From: Maratus speciosus
Taxonomy: Eukaryota; Arthropoda; Arachnida; Araneae; Salticidae
Assembly: GCA_963932465.1 (NCBI GenBank)
Contig: OZ010791.1
Span: 323,597,283 to 323,661,282 of the forward strand
Direction of reading: 5' to 3'
Length of the DNA: 64,000 bases
The notes beneath the pieces are model-generated. The model was given only the letters and a program-made list of their open reading frames with translations, did no database searches and had not been told where the DNA came from. Position 1 is the first letter of the stretch; every line of letters begins with the position of its first letter. This document shows, piece by piece, positions 43,385 through 54,210 of the stretch. The position numbers were made by a program, and so were the translations under genes.

Positions 43385-44435
43385 GAAACAATAGATAGCC
43401 AAAAGCATAAACATAAGATTGATTATGAAAAGAAATATCGCATAAAACTGTACACAAATTGAATAAATTATTTTTCCAATTAAAAAAGTATTACTTCAAT
43501 TGGCATTACGAAGTAATGTTTTCTAATGAAAGCAATATTCATAATAGTTTGCTCTCTTTATGCCTTGATATGTGTCGACATAATGTATTTTACAATGACG
43601 AATTCGATGTAAAAAAAAAAAAAATAATAAAATATAATAAAAAAATATAATAAAATTCAATGTTTTAAACAAATTAAAATACTTTTGATTTAAAATGTCT
43701 TTCCTATGATTAGTTTAGTGTTACAGAATAATTACATGTTCTAGACAACAAGTAATTAAGAAGCAGGATTCAACTAATAACAACGAACTGGATGTGTCTT
43801 TAGCTATCCTTTAGTTATCCTTTAGCTATTCTTTAGTACATAAGTACATCAGACACTTAAGACGGTAAACGAAAACCAATCGTATTATCTAGAAACTTCT
43901 TTAAAATAAAATAATAAAAACTCGCTTTTTATCTAGTGAAATAAACATGTTTATTATATCTACACGATTAATCAGAATTTACCGTTTCACGAAATTCATA
44001 ACATGAGTATGCTTTTGACAATAATTGCATTATGTCACTCTAGTAGCAGACTAGAGGTGGCGAAGTAATTTGTTTAATATTAGTGAAATTTCATTGTTTA
44101 ACGCTTTACAAATACTGTGATATTAATGTAATGGAAATATATAGTAAGTTTATCCTACAATAGTCATTCTATATTAATAAAAAACTAGTTGGATGTGCCA
44201 ATCCCAAAACTTTCTTCTATCTTATACATCTTAATATTTCAAAAACTAGTTACACATGTTAATACTTCAATATTATTAGTTCATTACTATACCAACTTTG
44301 ATTTTCATCTTAACTTTCTGCTTTAGTCAATTAAATGAACTAAAAACGAGTTAATCTATATCATGATTTTTGTTAAAATTAATAGTTTTTCCTTATTCTG
44401 TTGTTATCAGATGTTTGTGAATAGCCGGCTTAGCA
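43385..44435. other. Unassigned AT-rich sequence
   Basis: No gene recognised. A short triplication, CTTTAG(C/T)TAT, lies at about 43798-43830, and A-rich low-complexity sequence is at 43608-43655. Confidence 0.5.
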
Positions 44436-44439
44436 GGAA

Positions 44440-45870
44440 GTGAGTTCCCGCCTTTGCACGAGCCGCCGATGGACAATAGAACTACGAAAAATAAAGAAAA
44501 GTATACAAAAATCGTCATCACAGAGCCCCATTACCGCGCGATATTTCCAAATTCAAGGAAGACATGTTGGCCAAATCCAAAAACATGCACAAAAAATTTG
44601 GTTCAATTTTATGCATATTTTATACAATTTTCGATTGTACAATAAAGAAAATCGTACAGACATCGTAATTATAGTGCACCCTTCCAGCGGAATTTTTCCA
44701 AATTCAGGGAGGACCTTCATGCCATGAACAAAAAGAAACACAAAAAATTTGGCTCAATTCTCTGCATAACTTCATACACTTTTTGATGGTATAATATTCA
44801 AAATGGCACGAAAATCGCTATTACAGCGCCCCCTACCCGCAATTTTTTTCCAAATTAAGGAAGGACCTGCTTGCCATAGCCAAGAACATAAAATAAAAAT
44901 TTGGTTCAATTCTATGCATAACTTCATACACTTTTCGATGGTACAATATGCAAAATCGCTATTACAGCGCCCCCTAGTGGCAAATTTTTTCCAAATTCAG
45001 GGAGGTGCTGCTTGTCATAGCCATAAACTTAAAATAAAAATTTGGTTCAATTCTATGCATAACTTCATACACTTTTGGATGGTACAATATTCAAAATCTC
45101 TGTTACAGCGCCCCCTACCGGCGAATGTTTTCCAAATTCAGGGAGGATCTGCCTGCAAAGGCCAAAAACTTAAAATAAAAATTTGGTTCAATTCTATGCA
45201 TAACTTCATACACTTTTGGATAGTAGAATATTCAAAATCGCACAAAAATCGCTGTGACAGCGCCCCCTACCGGCGATTTTTTTCCAAATTCAGGGAAGAC
45301 CTACCTGACATAGCCAAAAACTTAAAATAAAAATTTGGTTCAATTCTATGCATAACTTCATACACTTTGATGGTACAATATTCAAAATCGCACAAAAATC
45401 GCTGTTAAAGCGAATTTTTTCCAAATTCAGGGAGGACCTACCTGCCATATCCAAAAACTTAAAATAAAAATTTGGTTCAATTCTATGCATAACTTCATAT
45501 ACTTTTGGATGGTACAATATTCAAAATCGCACAAAAATCGCTGTTACAGCGCCCCCTACCGGCGAATTTTTTCCAAATTCAGGGAGGACCTACCTGCCAT
45601 ATCCAAAAACTTAAAATAAAAATTTGGTTCAATTCTATGCATAACTTCATATACTTTTGGATGGTACAATATTCAAAATCGCACAAAAATCGCTATATCA
45701 TCGTCCCCTACCGGCGAAATTTTTCCAAATTCAGGGAGGATCTGCTTGCCATAGCCAAAAACTTAACATAAAAATTTGGTTCAATTCTATGCATAACTTC
45801 ATACACTTTTTGATGGTACAATGGCGACAGACACACGGACACACGGACACACGGACAGACAGACATTTTC
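44440..45870. repeat. ~150-bp tandem array, about nine units, ending in a CGGACACA run
   Basis: Units share CAGCGCCCCCTACCGGCGA, TTTTTCCAAATTCAGGGAGG, AAATTTGGTTCAATTCTATG and ATAACTTCATACACTTTT. The TTTCCAAATTCA anchors fall near 44541, 44696, 44848, 44989, 45129, 45282, 45419, 45570 and 45724. The first units are diverged and the later ones near-identical. The array ends in ACACGGACACACGGACACAC and a GACAGACAGAC run (about 45829-45864). Plus frames of up to 175 codons are read through the array because several units are multiples of three; their repeated peptide marks them as artefacts. Confidence 0.92.
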
Positions 45871-48800
45871 TATAAACATGTTTTTTGGGATCTCTGACCC
45901 CTAAAACATGTAAATCCGTCGAAAACCGGAAGTCGAAAAAAATTTCGATTAAATTCCTTTCTTTTATTGAAGATAGAAGAAAGTATAAAGGATACAATTG
46001 AAATAATTTCTTCAAAATAACAATATTTACGAAGAATTTCAATTAAACTGATTAAAAAAAATCCAATATAACATGAACAGTTTAAAAATGTTAACATTTA
46101 TAACACTGACATTCTAAAATATGTATAATCCTGATAGTGAATTCTATTTAGCTTTTCTGTAAATCTCATGAAAGTACAAATATATTGTATTTTCCTAAGA
46201 TTCCTTTGCTATTACAAATATTATCCAAGCTTTGCCGAAATTTGTATTTGTAATGCATTTCTAATGATAATCATGATTCAGGATCACACAAATGTATTAT
46301 CCAGATAAATTATATTTATCGTAGACATTGAACCAATAATAACACTTCATAATTAATAATTTACGTAATTTGCCCTTTAACTCTTGACTGTGGCTATGCA
46401 CGGTGGAAACAATTGGAACTATCATGAATTTCAACGGTGACGTAATCATCGGTCTAATGAATCAAGTTAATTTTTTTAAATAAGGTTTGGGAGATTAACT
46501 AAAACACGACGTAAATAAATATATTAAGGTAAATACATGGAATACATGGAAACCAAATTCGGATTCTCTTAGTAGAATTACTTTGAATTATCTAGTATTT
46601 CGTAGGGGAAAATGTATCTTGAACATATATGTACTTTGAACTTACATTGTTTTTAGCTTCTACCTATTGGATTGGTATGAAACTAATCAATGTACTTTTG
46701 CGATATGCCACTAGATATCACCTTAGCAGTTGGTCTCTTCATTACAGTCAGCACATGCTGCAGAGAACTGCAAAAAAAAAAACGATTTTATCATCAAAAA
46801 GTAAATTTTTTAAAGCTGCAACAACTTTTCATTATATCTCATAATCAGCAATGGTTTTAAATTCAAAGGTACACATAAAAGAGTATTTATTGTGCACTAT
46901 GAACATGAGTTTTATATCATGTTAAGCTGAACTAGAAAATTGTAAGAAATCATTATTTTTCAAGTCACCATGTTTTGCACCTCGAACCTAGCAAGAGAAC
47001 CCAACAACTTAGCAACCTTAAACATGTTCAAAGTAAAGCACAATTACACATTATTAACAAATGTTACCCCACCTTATTGTTTCCTCAGGAACGTTTGTCC
47101 TCTTATCGTTAATGGAAGGAATTCAAAACTGAAATCTATATATGTACACTACTTGTATACAGAAAAAATTCATAGATGATATCAATGGTGAACAAGATAT
47201 TATTGTTGTGTCCATGAAACGTTTTAATAGCAGAAGAATAGAATTGATATTTAAGGAAAATGATATGCTTTTCAGTCAGTTGCGCACAAATCCTTACCAT
47301 TTTGTCAGAACGTTGTCTTTTTGAAAAAGATTATGTATTTGCTGGTACAGTTTCAGTTTTTGAAAGATAATGTTTTATGCAACTTTTTATGCAATTTTTT
47401 TATGCAACTGTTTGTTAGTGATTTTGCATCTAGTGCATTAGAGTCTATTGTGATTGGAATTGTCTTCCCTCCGCTTACAACTTCACTTTCATATTAATTT
47501 AAAATAGGCATCTGTATGACAAATCTGTTATTAAATATACTTCTAAAATTTATTTCAAAAGCATTATAAAAAAATTTCGCTAATTTCATTTTTATTTTTC
47601 ATAGAAAAGTGACGCATGGTCCATGCCACAACTTTCCTAGTGCCAAAGTACAACGAGGGTGTTGTACCTTGGTTTTAAGGTTACTATTTATTTCTATTAA
47701 AAGAAAATCTGTGATAAGCCTAATATTAGACTTCAAGAAATTATGAGGAAAGCAGAACATCATGAATAATTAGCAAATAGCTTTATATTTCATTATTTAC
47801 ATATTTTAATTAAATTTAAAATCAAAATGTCAAAATAGGGTTCAGAAACCTGACCTTCCCCTATGCAAAAACATTTCTACTACTGTTATCGCCGACGATG
47901 CTTTTCCCATCGGCTATTACAATGGCGTATTCGGCAATTATTTGTTTTAATTTAGTGCAAATCTATCCCCATTTTCATGCTAAAAAATAGCACTATAGTG
48001 ATATTATTCTCATCATTTGCCCAGGATTTGCATGAGTAATTTCATAAATCTCTAACCAATCTGCAAATTTAGGATTCACAGAAATAAAACAGCTCTTCTG
48101 AATAGTCCATATATTATATATTTTAGAGTTAAATTTTACTAACAACCAAGATAACGTAATTTTAATCGAATAAAAGATTCTTTTGTAGTTTCACCAATTA
48201 CCATTCTTTTAAAGTTGTTTTCTGAAAGTGAGATTCAAATTCGTCACTCAGCAGGGAGACCTTATCTATTCTAATTAAATTGAATTATACATGAAGGTAA
48301 TCTAATCCGTTTACAAACGATATATTTAACTTTGAGAATTGAGGATGTTGTAAATATTTCATTTAATCAATCAGTGAGTTTCAGTTCAACGGATAGTTTT
48401 AAATGGAATTACAAAATTCTAAGATCGTTTAACCAAGATTAAATAAACTTTCTAGCTATTGTACTAAAGTGTCAGAATACAACTGGCAGTTCATATCTCT
48501 ATTTTATTCGTCATAATTTTGTTTTTCATTAATAACTTTTTAAAAGTAATTATGAACTATTCATAACAAATATAATAATTTCTGAAAAGTTTAAATGCAT
48601 TGCTGATAGTAAATAAAATATATAGAATATAGAATGATTTGTGACTGTTTTAATTGTAAACGCAAAATTTAGCAATAAACATGTTAGAAATAAAGCTAAA
48701 ACAATCCATTTTTTCTTTAACCCAGAATTAGTAAATTATAATTGAAGTTTTATATGAAATATTCAGAAATATCTATAAATTCAAATTATATTATTAATTG

Positions 48801-49890
48801 TCTTAATTTTGCGTAATACTTTATAATTGCACTAGTTTCATTTCGTAATTCGTAAAAAATTTTTTGAAGCATTCCAATGTCCAGTTATAAATAAAACTTA
48901 GAACACTTTTTTAAAATTTAATGAAAAAGATTCAATATTTAAAAGTTGCTCCTATTTTTATAAAATGAAAATCCATGTTTGCGTTCTAAATTTTATTGAT
49001 ACATTCATTGAAATAGGATACAGAAATTTTTCTGCACATTTCAGATATTTCTGTTTCTGAACTTAACATTTTACAAGGGCAATTCAAATTCAGATGGCAT
49101 ATTTCAAAAATGTTTTATTCATATTTTGACTTCTCTTATAGAAAAGATGATTTAAAGAAAATAATCATTAAAATGTTTTTACGGATATTTGTACAGTTTT
49201 GAATTGTGAACAATTTTTATTTATAGCTATTTTTTTTAGACTGAATTCAAAATTTTAATACGTTGATGAATAGAATAAATAAGGTAGCATAATAGCAATA
49301 GAATAAGCAAGGTAGTAAAATGTTATGAAAACTTTATTTTAAATTTAAGCAAATATATGAACGTTATTTTTATAATCATTTAAAAGTGTTAGTGAAATTA
49401 TTTTTTTTTAAATATTTTATATCTATATTGCATAATTTGTAGAAAGAAATCCATACATTTTCACTCGTTGAAAGTTACTCTTGTTATTTACAGTTTACTT
49501 GTTATTTACATTTGTTTCCATTTGGAAAACTGAAAGATCAACGTATTGCAACAAGTGTATTTCTTAGGTGTTAAGTTATTTAATTATTTGAATAACTTTA
49601 AGAAAATGTACGCATTTGTGGAAATATGTAATCATTTTTTTGAATTTTGTATCTTCTGTTATATTAATTTAGGCAATTTAATTTTCGAAAATTCCATAGT
49701 TGAAAATCTTATTACAAATGATAGGGTACCTTTTTTACGATTTTCTTTAAGCAATCCGTTCTCCTAGATTGAAGCTTTTGAAGTGATAAATTTATTGCAA
49801 TTTTTATTACTTTAAGGTAAATAGAAAATTAACTATACTCAAACTGTCGCATAGATGAAGGAATTTGGGTATAATGTATATTAAAAAACA
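45871..49890. other. 4.0 kb of AT-rich sequence, mostly unassigned
   Basis: Directly after the array comes a GACCCCTAAAACATG..CCGTCGAAAACCGGAAG segment (about 45893-45935) that may be the end of the array-bearing element. Nothing else is recognised up to the Tigger element, except weak frames at 46970-47324 (separate entry). No tRNA, no tandem array and no terminal inverted repeats were found. Confidence 0.45.
46970..47324 (+). other. Overlapping unrecognised frames, possible decayed coding sequence
   Basis: A 69-codon frame (46970-47179) ends YVHYLYTEKIHR and overlaps a 60-codon frame (47142-47324) that continues DDINGEQDIIVVSMKRFNSR then RIELIFKENDMLFSQLRTNP. The second peptide has a balanced amino-acid composition, unlike the Lys/Phe/Tyr-rich noise frames nearby. 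The two could be one old coding region with a frameshift near 47170. I recognise no family. Confidence is low and no function is offered. Confidence 0.25.
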
Positions 49891-49894
49891 TATA

Positions 49895-51293
49895 CAGTAT
49901 ACCCTCGATTATACGTGCGCTGATTATCCGGTATGCCCATTATCCATGCTTATTCGGGACTCACAAAAAATTTAAAGGGAAACATTTTCACGCTTAGCAT
50001 GCATGTAAAATCAATGTTGATGTGAATTGGATTCCTCTCCGGTTTAGCTGACAGTATTGTAAAGTCCGTATAGGTAAAATACATAATGCCAATGAGACAG
50101 GATTGTATTGGAAATGTCTCCCAACAAAAAACTTGCTTCACGAGAAAAAAGTCAGCTGTAGGGCGCAAATCATCGAAGGAGCGTTTTACCACCATGTGCT
50201 GTGCAAATGTTTCAGGTGGCCATAAATTTAAACTCGTAATGATCGGGAAGGCTATGAAACCGCTCTCGTTTAAGGGTACAAAACCAAAAAAATTAACGGT
50301 TGTTTATTTCAATCAAAAGGGCGCATGGATGATCGGGAGATTTTCTTCGATGTTACCGTGCACGTTTTGTTCTTGAAGTCAGGAAACATTTACAAGCAAA
50401 ACGCTTACCCCAAAATTCAGTATTCCTTTTAGGCAATGCCCTTCACATCCAAGTGAAAGTTTCCTAGCGTCTGATGACGGATCGATTACCAGCAAATTTC
50501 TCGCTCCAAATGTTACAGCAGCGATACAGCAAGGTGTAATTTCAGAAATGAAACGTCACTATAGATCAGAAACCTTTTGAAAAATTTGATTCATGTTGAT
50601 AAAACACTACCAAATTTTTGGAAGCAATATTCGTTATTGGATGCAGTATATGGCATATCAGACGCATGGTCAAAGGTAAAATAGTCTACGAAATCACGAT
50701 TGAGGAACAATCTTCTTCAGATACTCATGAAGAATATAAAAACAGTAGTCTTCTTGAACAAGCAAAAGAGTTAAAAGGTTTCGAAAATCTTGAGGAAGAA
50801 AATTTACAAGATTGTTTCAAAAGGATGCATGTGAGCCTGGCTTTCAGTATTTGACAGATGAAGACATCGTTTCCAAATGTATTGTTAAATCTAATAGTGA
50901 TGATAGTACTGATACAGAAGATGTACTAACTGAGAGAAATAAAATTTCTCATTGTACTGCTCTACAATCGGTAGAAACTTTATTAGACTATATGGGACAA
51001 AGAGCTTTTTATTACGGTGACATTACTGCGATTCGTAAAGTATGTTCCGATATAAGACAAGAGATGAACAAACAGCAGAAGCAAAGATGCATTACATATC
51101 TTTTTAAGCAGTAAATATTAAACGGAAAATTCCTAGTTTGATGTCATACAGAATACAAATGTAAGTAATTTTTATATTTTTGTACTGTTGTTGATTTTTT
51201 CTTTAATAAAAAGAAGTTTTCGGATTATCCGTGTTTTTCGATCGTCCGTGCGACCTCTCCAGGTGATTAACCCGGATAATCAGGATTGTACTC
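49895..51293 (+). mobile_element. Decayed pogo/Tigger-type element, ~1.4 kb
   Basis: The left end CAGTATACCCTCGATTATAC and the complement of the right end GAGTACAATCCTGATTATCC are imperfect inverted repeats, with TA on both sides (49893-49894 and 51294-51295). The subterminal GATTATCCGG motif recurs at both ends (49923 and the complement of 51272-51281). The interior is a broken transposase gene lacking its N-terminal DNA-binding part; a full pogo/Tigger element is normally over 2 kb, so about 0.7 kb or more has been lost. Confidence 0.88.
50080..51114 (+). pseudogene. pogo/Tigger (DDE_1) transposase pseudogene
   Basis: The plus frame from about 50083 reads [58 protein letters not shown] and NQKGAWM. 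This is the central DDE_1 core, with the S-K-x-R-x-T, A-N-x-x-G and K-x-A-W-M landmarks. After frameshifts near 50340-50460 come ALLLD-type remnants and SDDGSITSKFLAPNVTAAIQ (the L-P-P-N-x-T-x-x-x-Q motif), then VISEMKRHYR and YSLLDAVYGISDAWSKVK. 50812-51114 supplies the acidic C terminus (PGFQYLTDEDIV, then SVETLLDYMGQRAF). The first catalytic Asp region and the CENP-B-like HTH upstream are missing. Multiple stops and shifts make it inactive. The minus frame 49950-50195 is a shadow. Confidence 0.85.
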
Positions 51294-51295
51294 TA

Positions 51296-52100
51296 TGTCT
51301 TCCATCTAAATATTCCATCTAAACATTCCATCTTGTGTCATAAAGCAGTGGTTTCCACCTTTTTTATACACGCCTACTGAAGCATATCTAAAATTACGAT
51401 CGCAACCCTATCAGTAACATAAAATTTGTATTACTTGAAAAGTAAACTCTAATTCACAATGGGGGAAGACTAAAATGGTAGGACAAGTCACTCGGCATTA
51501 TTACGCTTATAACAATTGAATTTTTCACACACATATATTTTTAAACATAATTCTATAAGTGCAACGAAACCATACTTCTTCGACTTTTTATATAGAAGAG
51601 TTTTATTGTTTCTTGCCAATTTACTACAATAACAAACAAAAATTGCCTATACTTTCGTTTGCCATTTGTCTTTCTAAAGCTGCGACCATACGTACTATCA
51701 TGTCATAGACAATAACAGCCACTTCCCCTGAAACAAGTTATTCGAAAGGAAAATGGACTAAAACACACCGTGTGACTGTTTAACTCTTGTAAATTCACCA
51801 ATGGCGATATTATCAGGTTTGTATCGCCTACAACTGATATCAGATTGAATTATTTCACCTATCAGAGAGCTCTGAATATATATCTTGCAGTTCTCGAGTT
51901 AAAATGCTTTTTAAATTATGTATTAGCTATTGTTTGTCAAATGTTTAGAGAGTTGCTTAAAACTGCGGAACACTTTAGGTCATGTAATTAACTTTCAACT
52001 TAATTATATAATCTTTAACGGCAGACTGGAATCAAACCAAGCACTGTAGCATATATTTCAGGTCGTACGATAATTAATTTATGAAACTCTTACTTTAGCA
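51296..52100. other. Unassigned AT-rich sequence
   Basis: No gene recognised. A short duplication, AT(A/C)TTCCATCTAAA, lies at 51300-51330. Confidence 0.5.
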
Positions 52101-52630
52101 TTAAATATCCTATCATTTGATATATTTTTCAATCGATTTTGTACTTCTTGAAGCGTACATGAGAGTTTTTGACTTCAAAAATTGAGGTTTTGTTTTTCCT
52201 TTTCGGGATGCTTACATTTCAGAGTATACGCTCGAAGCCTTTATATAAACATATATTTTAAACACATATGGAAGATATATAGAAAATTTTGTACCGCAGT
52301 ACACGAGCGAGTAACACTTGTTGTAAAATTTTAAACGCGATTTTCTCGAAACAATATATTTTTACAGTCAGGATTAAATATCTCGGAAACGATTAAATTG
52401 ATTTTGTTTTGTTCTATTCTTTTTACGTTAATATATTTACTAGTCTTTTGCCGATTTTTTTATGCGTTTCTATTTAATAAACAAAGTAATATTAGAATTT
52501 TTGTTAAAACTGATACATTAAATTTAACAATCTGTCCTTTTCTTAAATAAACTAAATTTCAAAAATTCGTCATTGAAGGTGGTGGTGTTTGTTATTTCCA
52601 ATTATCTACGTGAGTGATATAGGGCTACAG
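52101..52630. repeat. Dispersed repeat family R1, copy 2
   Basis: Same start (TTAAATATCCTATCATTTGA), landmarks and end (GATATAGGGCTACAG) as 2681-3198, in the same orientation. It differs by scattered substitutions, a TGG tract and a short insertion (CTGTCCTTTTCTTA region near 52531). Here it is not flanked by the direct repeat that surrounds copy 1. Confidence 0.85.
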
Positions 52631-52689
52631 TGGAAAGGGGGCTTCCATCTGCAGGGGTATTTTTAATTATAACTTGCATGTATTTACGG

Positions 52690-52790
52690 CGAAGTTAAAA
52701 GAAATCCGCGGAAAAGTCCAAGTGGTTAGGCCGACGAGCCGAGATGATTTCGAATTTATAACCTTTTGTCTACCAGTTTTAGGAGCACAA
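52690..52790 (-). mobile_element. Decayed tRNA-related SINE copy
   Basis: GGTTAGGCCGACGAGCCGAG, followed by a GATTTCGAATTTATAACC segment and TTTGTCTACCAGTTTTAGGA, matches 23530-23590 of the SINE at 23.4 kb in the same orientation, with many substitutions; the B box has decayed. The 64-codon plus frame over it is incidental. Confidence 0.65.
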
Positions 52791-52799
52791 TCTTTCAAT

Positions 52800-53455
52800 C
52801 ACTGTTGGAACCGTTGGTCAACGAATAGTAATTTTATATATATGGTAATAAGTTTTACATATTTTTAAATGTTTTTTGTTTGATGTATTTCTCATGAAAC
52901 TAAAAAGGTTTTACCTAAGAAAGTATCTAATACTATTTATTTAATTTTATTTAAGAGCATTTTCAATAAACACAAACGTCATACAGCCTACTGGAGCTCT
53001 CTATTTTTTGATTTTTTTAAGGTCATAGGTCTCTTCTAAAAGTAATAGGTATCTCATTAAATGTCCTATTATCCTTAATAGGACGAAAAGAAAATAACTT
53101 TATTTAATACAGAAAACTTTAGATAGACTAAAATATTTAATTATAATTTAAATCATGCAATCACAGCACTTAATCACAATGTAATAATTTATATATAACT
53201 TCGCGTGCTTAATTCAAATTAAACGTTACTTTATGGAATTATTTCAGACTTCAGCAAAAAATCTTGTTCTGTTAAATTATTAGGTCGGAAAGGATTATTT
53301 TTGAAGGACAGTGAGTTCGGATTAATAATATACTATTTGTTCATTGTGTTATTCCGATAGCTAATTTTGTTGTGCATTATTGATTTTTTTAAACTATTGT
53401 AATGCATTTCGTTGATTATATATGGTTTAGTTCAAACTGGAATTTCATGAAAAAT
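52800..53455. other. Unassigned AT-rich sequence
   Basis: No feature recognised. Confidence 0.5.
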
Positions 53456-53985
53456 AATAAGAACATCTAATGAATTTTAATGTGTATGACTTTTTATTCA
53501 TCTGATCCAATAAATGTACAAGAAAAATAATTTATTCTGTACATTTTAATTATTTTATCTATTTCGTTTTTATGGTATTACTCTTTTATAAAAATTTTAA
53601 AGTAAAACTTTATGATATCGAAAATGGTTTTCTAAAATGTATGACAGGCTGATAGATGCTAAACATGGCTAAAAGTACTGTTCTAATTAATTCCTACAGG
53701 AAAAAAGTGCTTTTTTTTTTCGTACAATATCTAATGAACTGTAACGTGTACGAGAATAACTTTTATATCCATCCTATCAAATAAAGTTACAAGAAAATAT
53801 CTTCTTTACTTTTTAATTATTTTATCTATTTCGCTTTTATGGTATTATTCTTTAGTGAAAAATTTAAGGTAAAAATTTATGATATCGAAAATAGTTTTTC
53901 AAAATGTGTATTAGGCAGATAGATTCTAACTATAGATAAAAGTGAAATGCTAATTAATTCTTACAAGGAAGAAAATTATCTTTTT
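53456..53985. repeat. Tandem duplication, ~264-bp period
   Basis: Two units (about 53456-53718 and 53719-53985) share ATCTAATGAA, TTAATTATTTTATCTATTTC, TTTTATGGTATTA, TTTATGATATCGAAAAT and CTAATTAATTC in order. Divergence is moderate. There is no ORF. Confidence 0.88.
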
Positions 53986-54210
53986 AATTCGCACAAAGTC
54001 CATTCATATTTCTATGTTGTTTATTTTTTCTTGAGATATCAATTACAAATTGACATTGGACAGAAATATGAAATTACGTAAAATGCAATATATTTATTTT
54101 AAAACCTGCAGATAGCTCACATTATTTCTAAATTTAATATCCATGCATTTTTAAGATGTCCTCCATTAATGTCCAGCGAAGTAAGAACAGGGAAACACAT
54201 CAGTCCGGGC

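Noticed and set aside
44440..45875. Plus frames of up to 175 codons and minus frames of up to 103 codons
   Set aside because: Produced by the ~150-bp tandem array; the same peptide recurs with each unit in both orientations.
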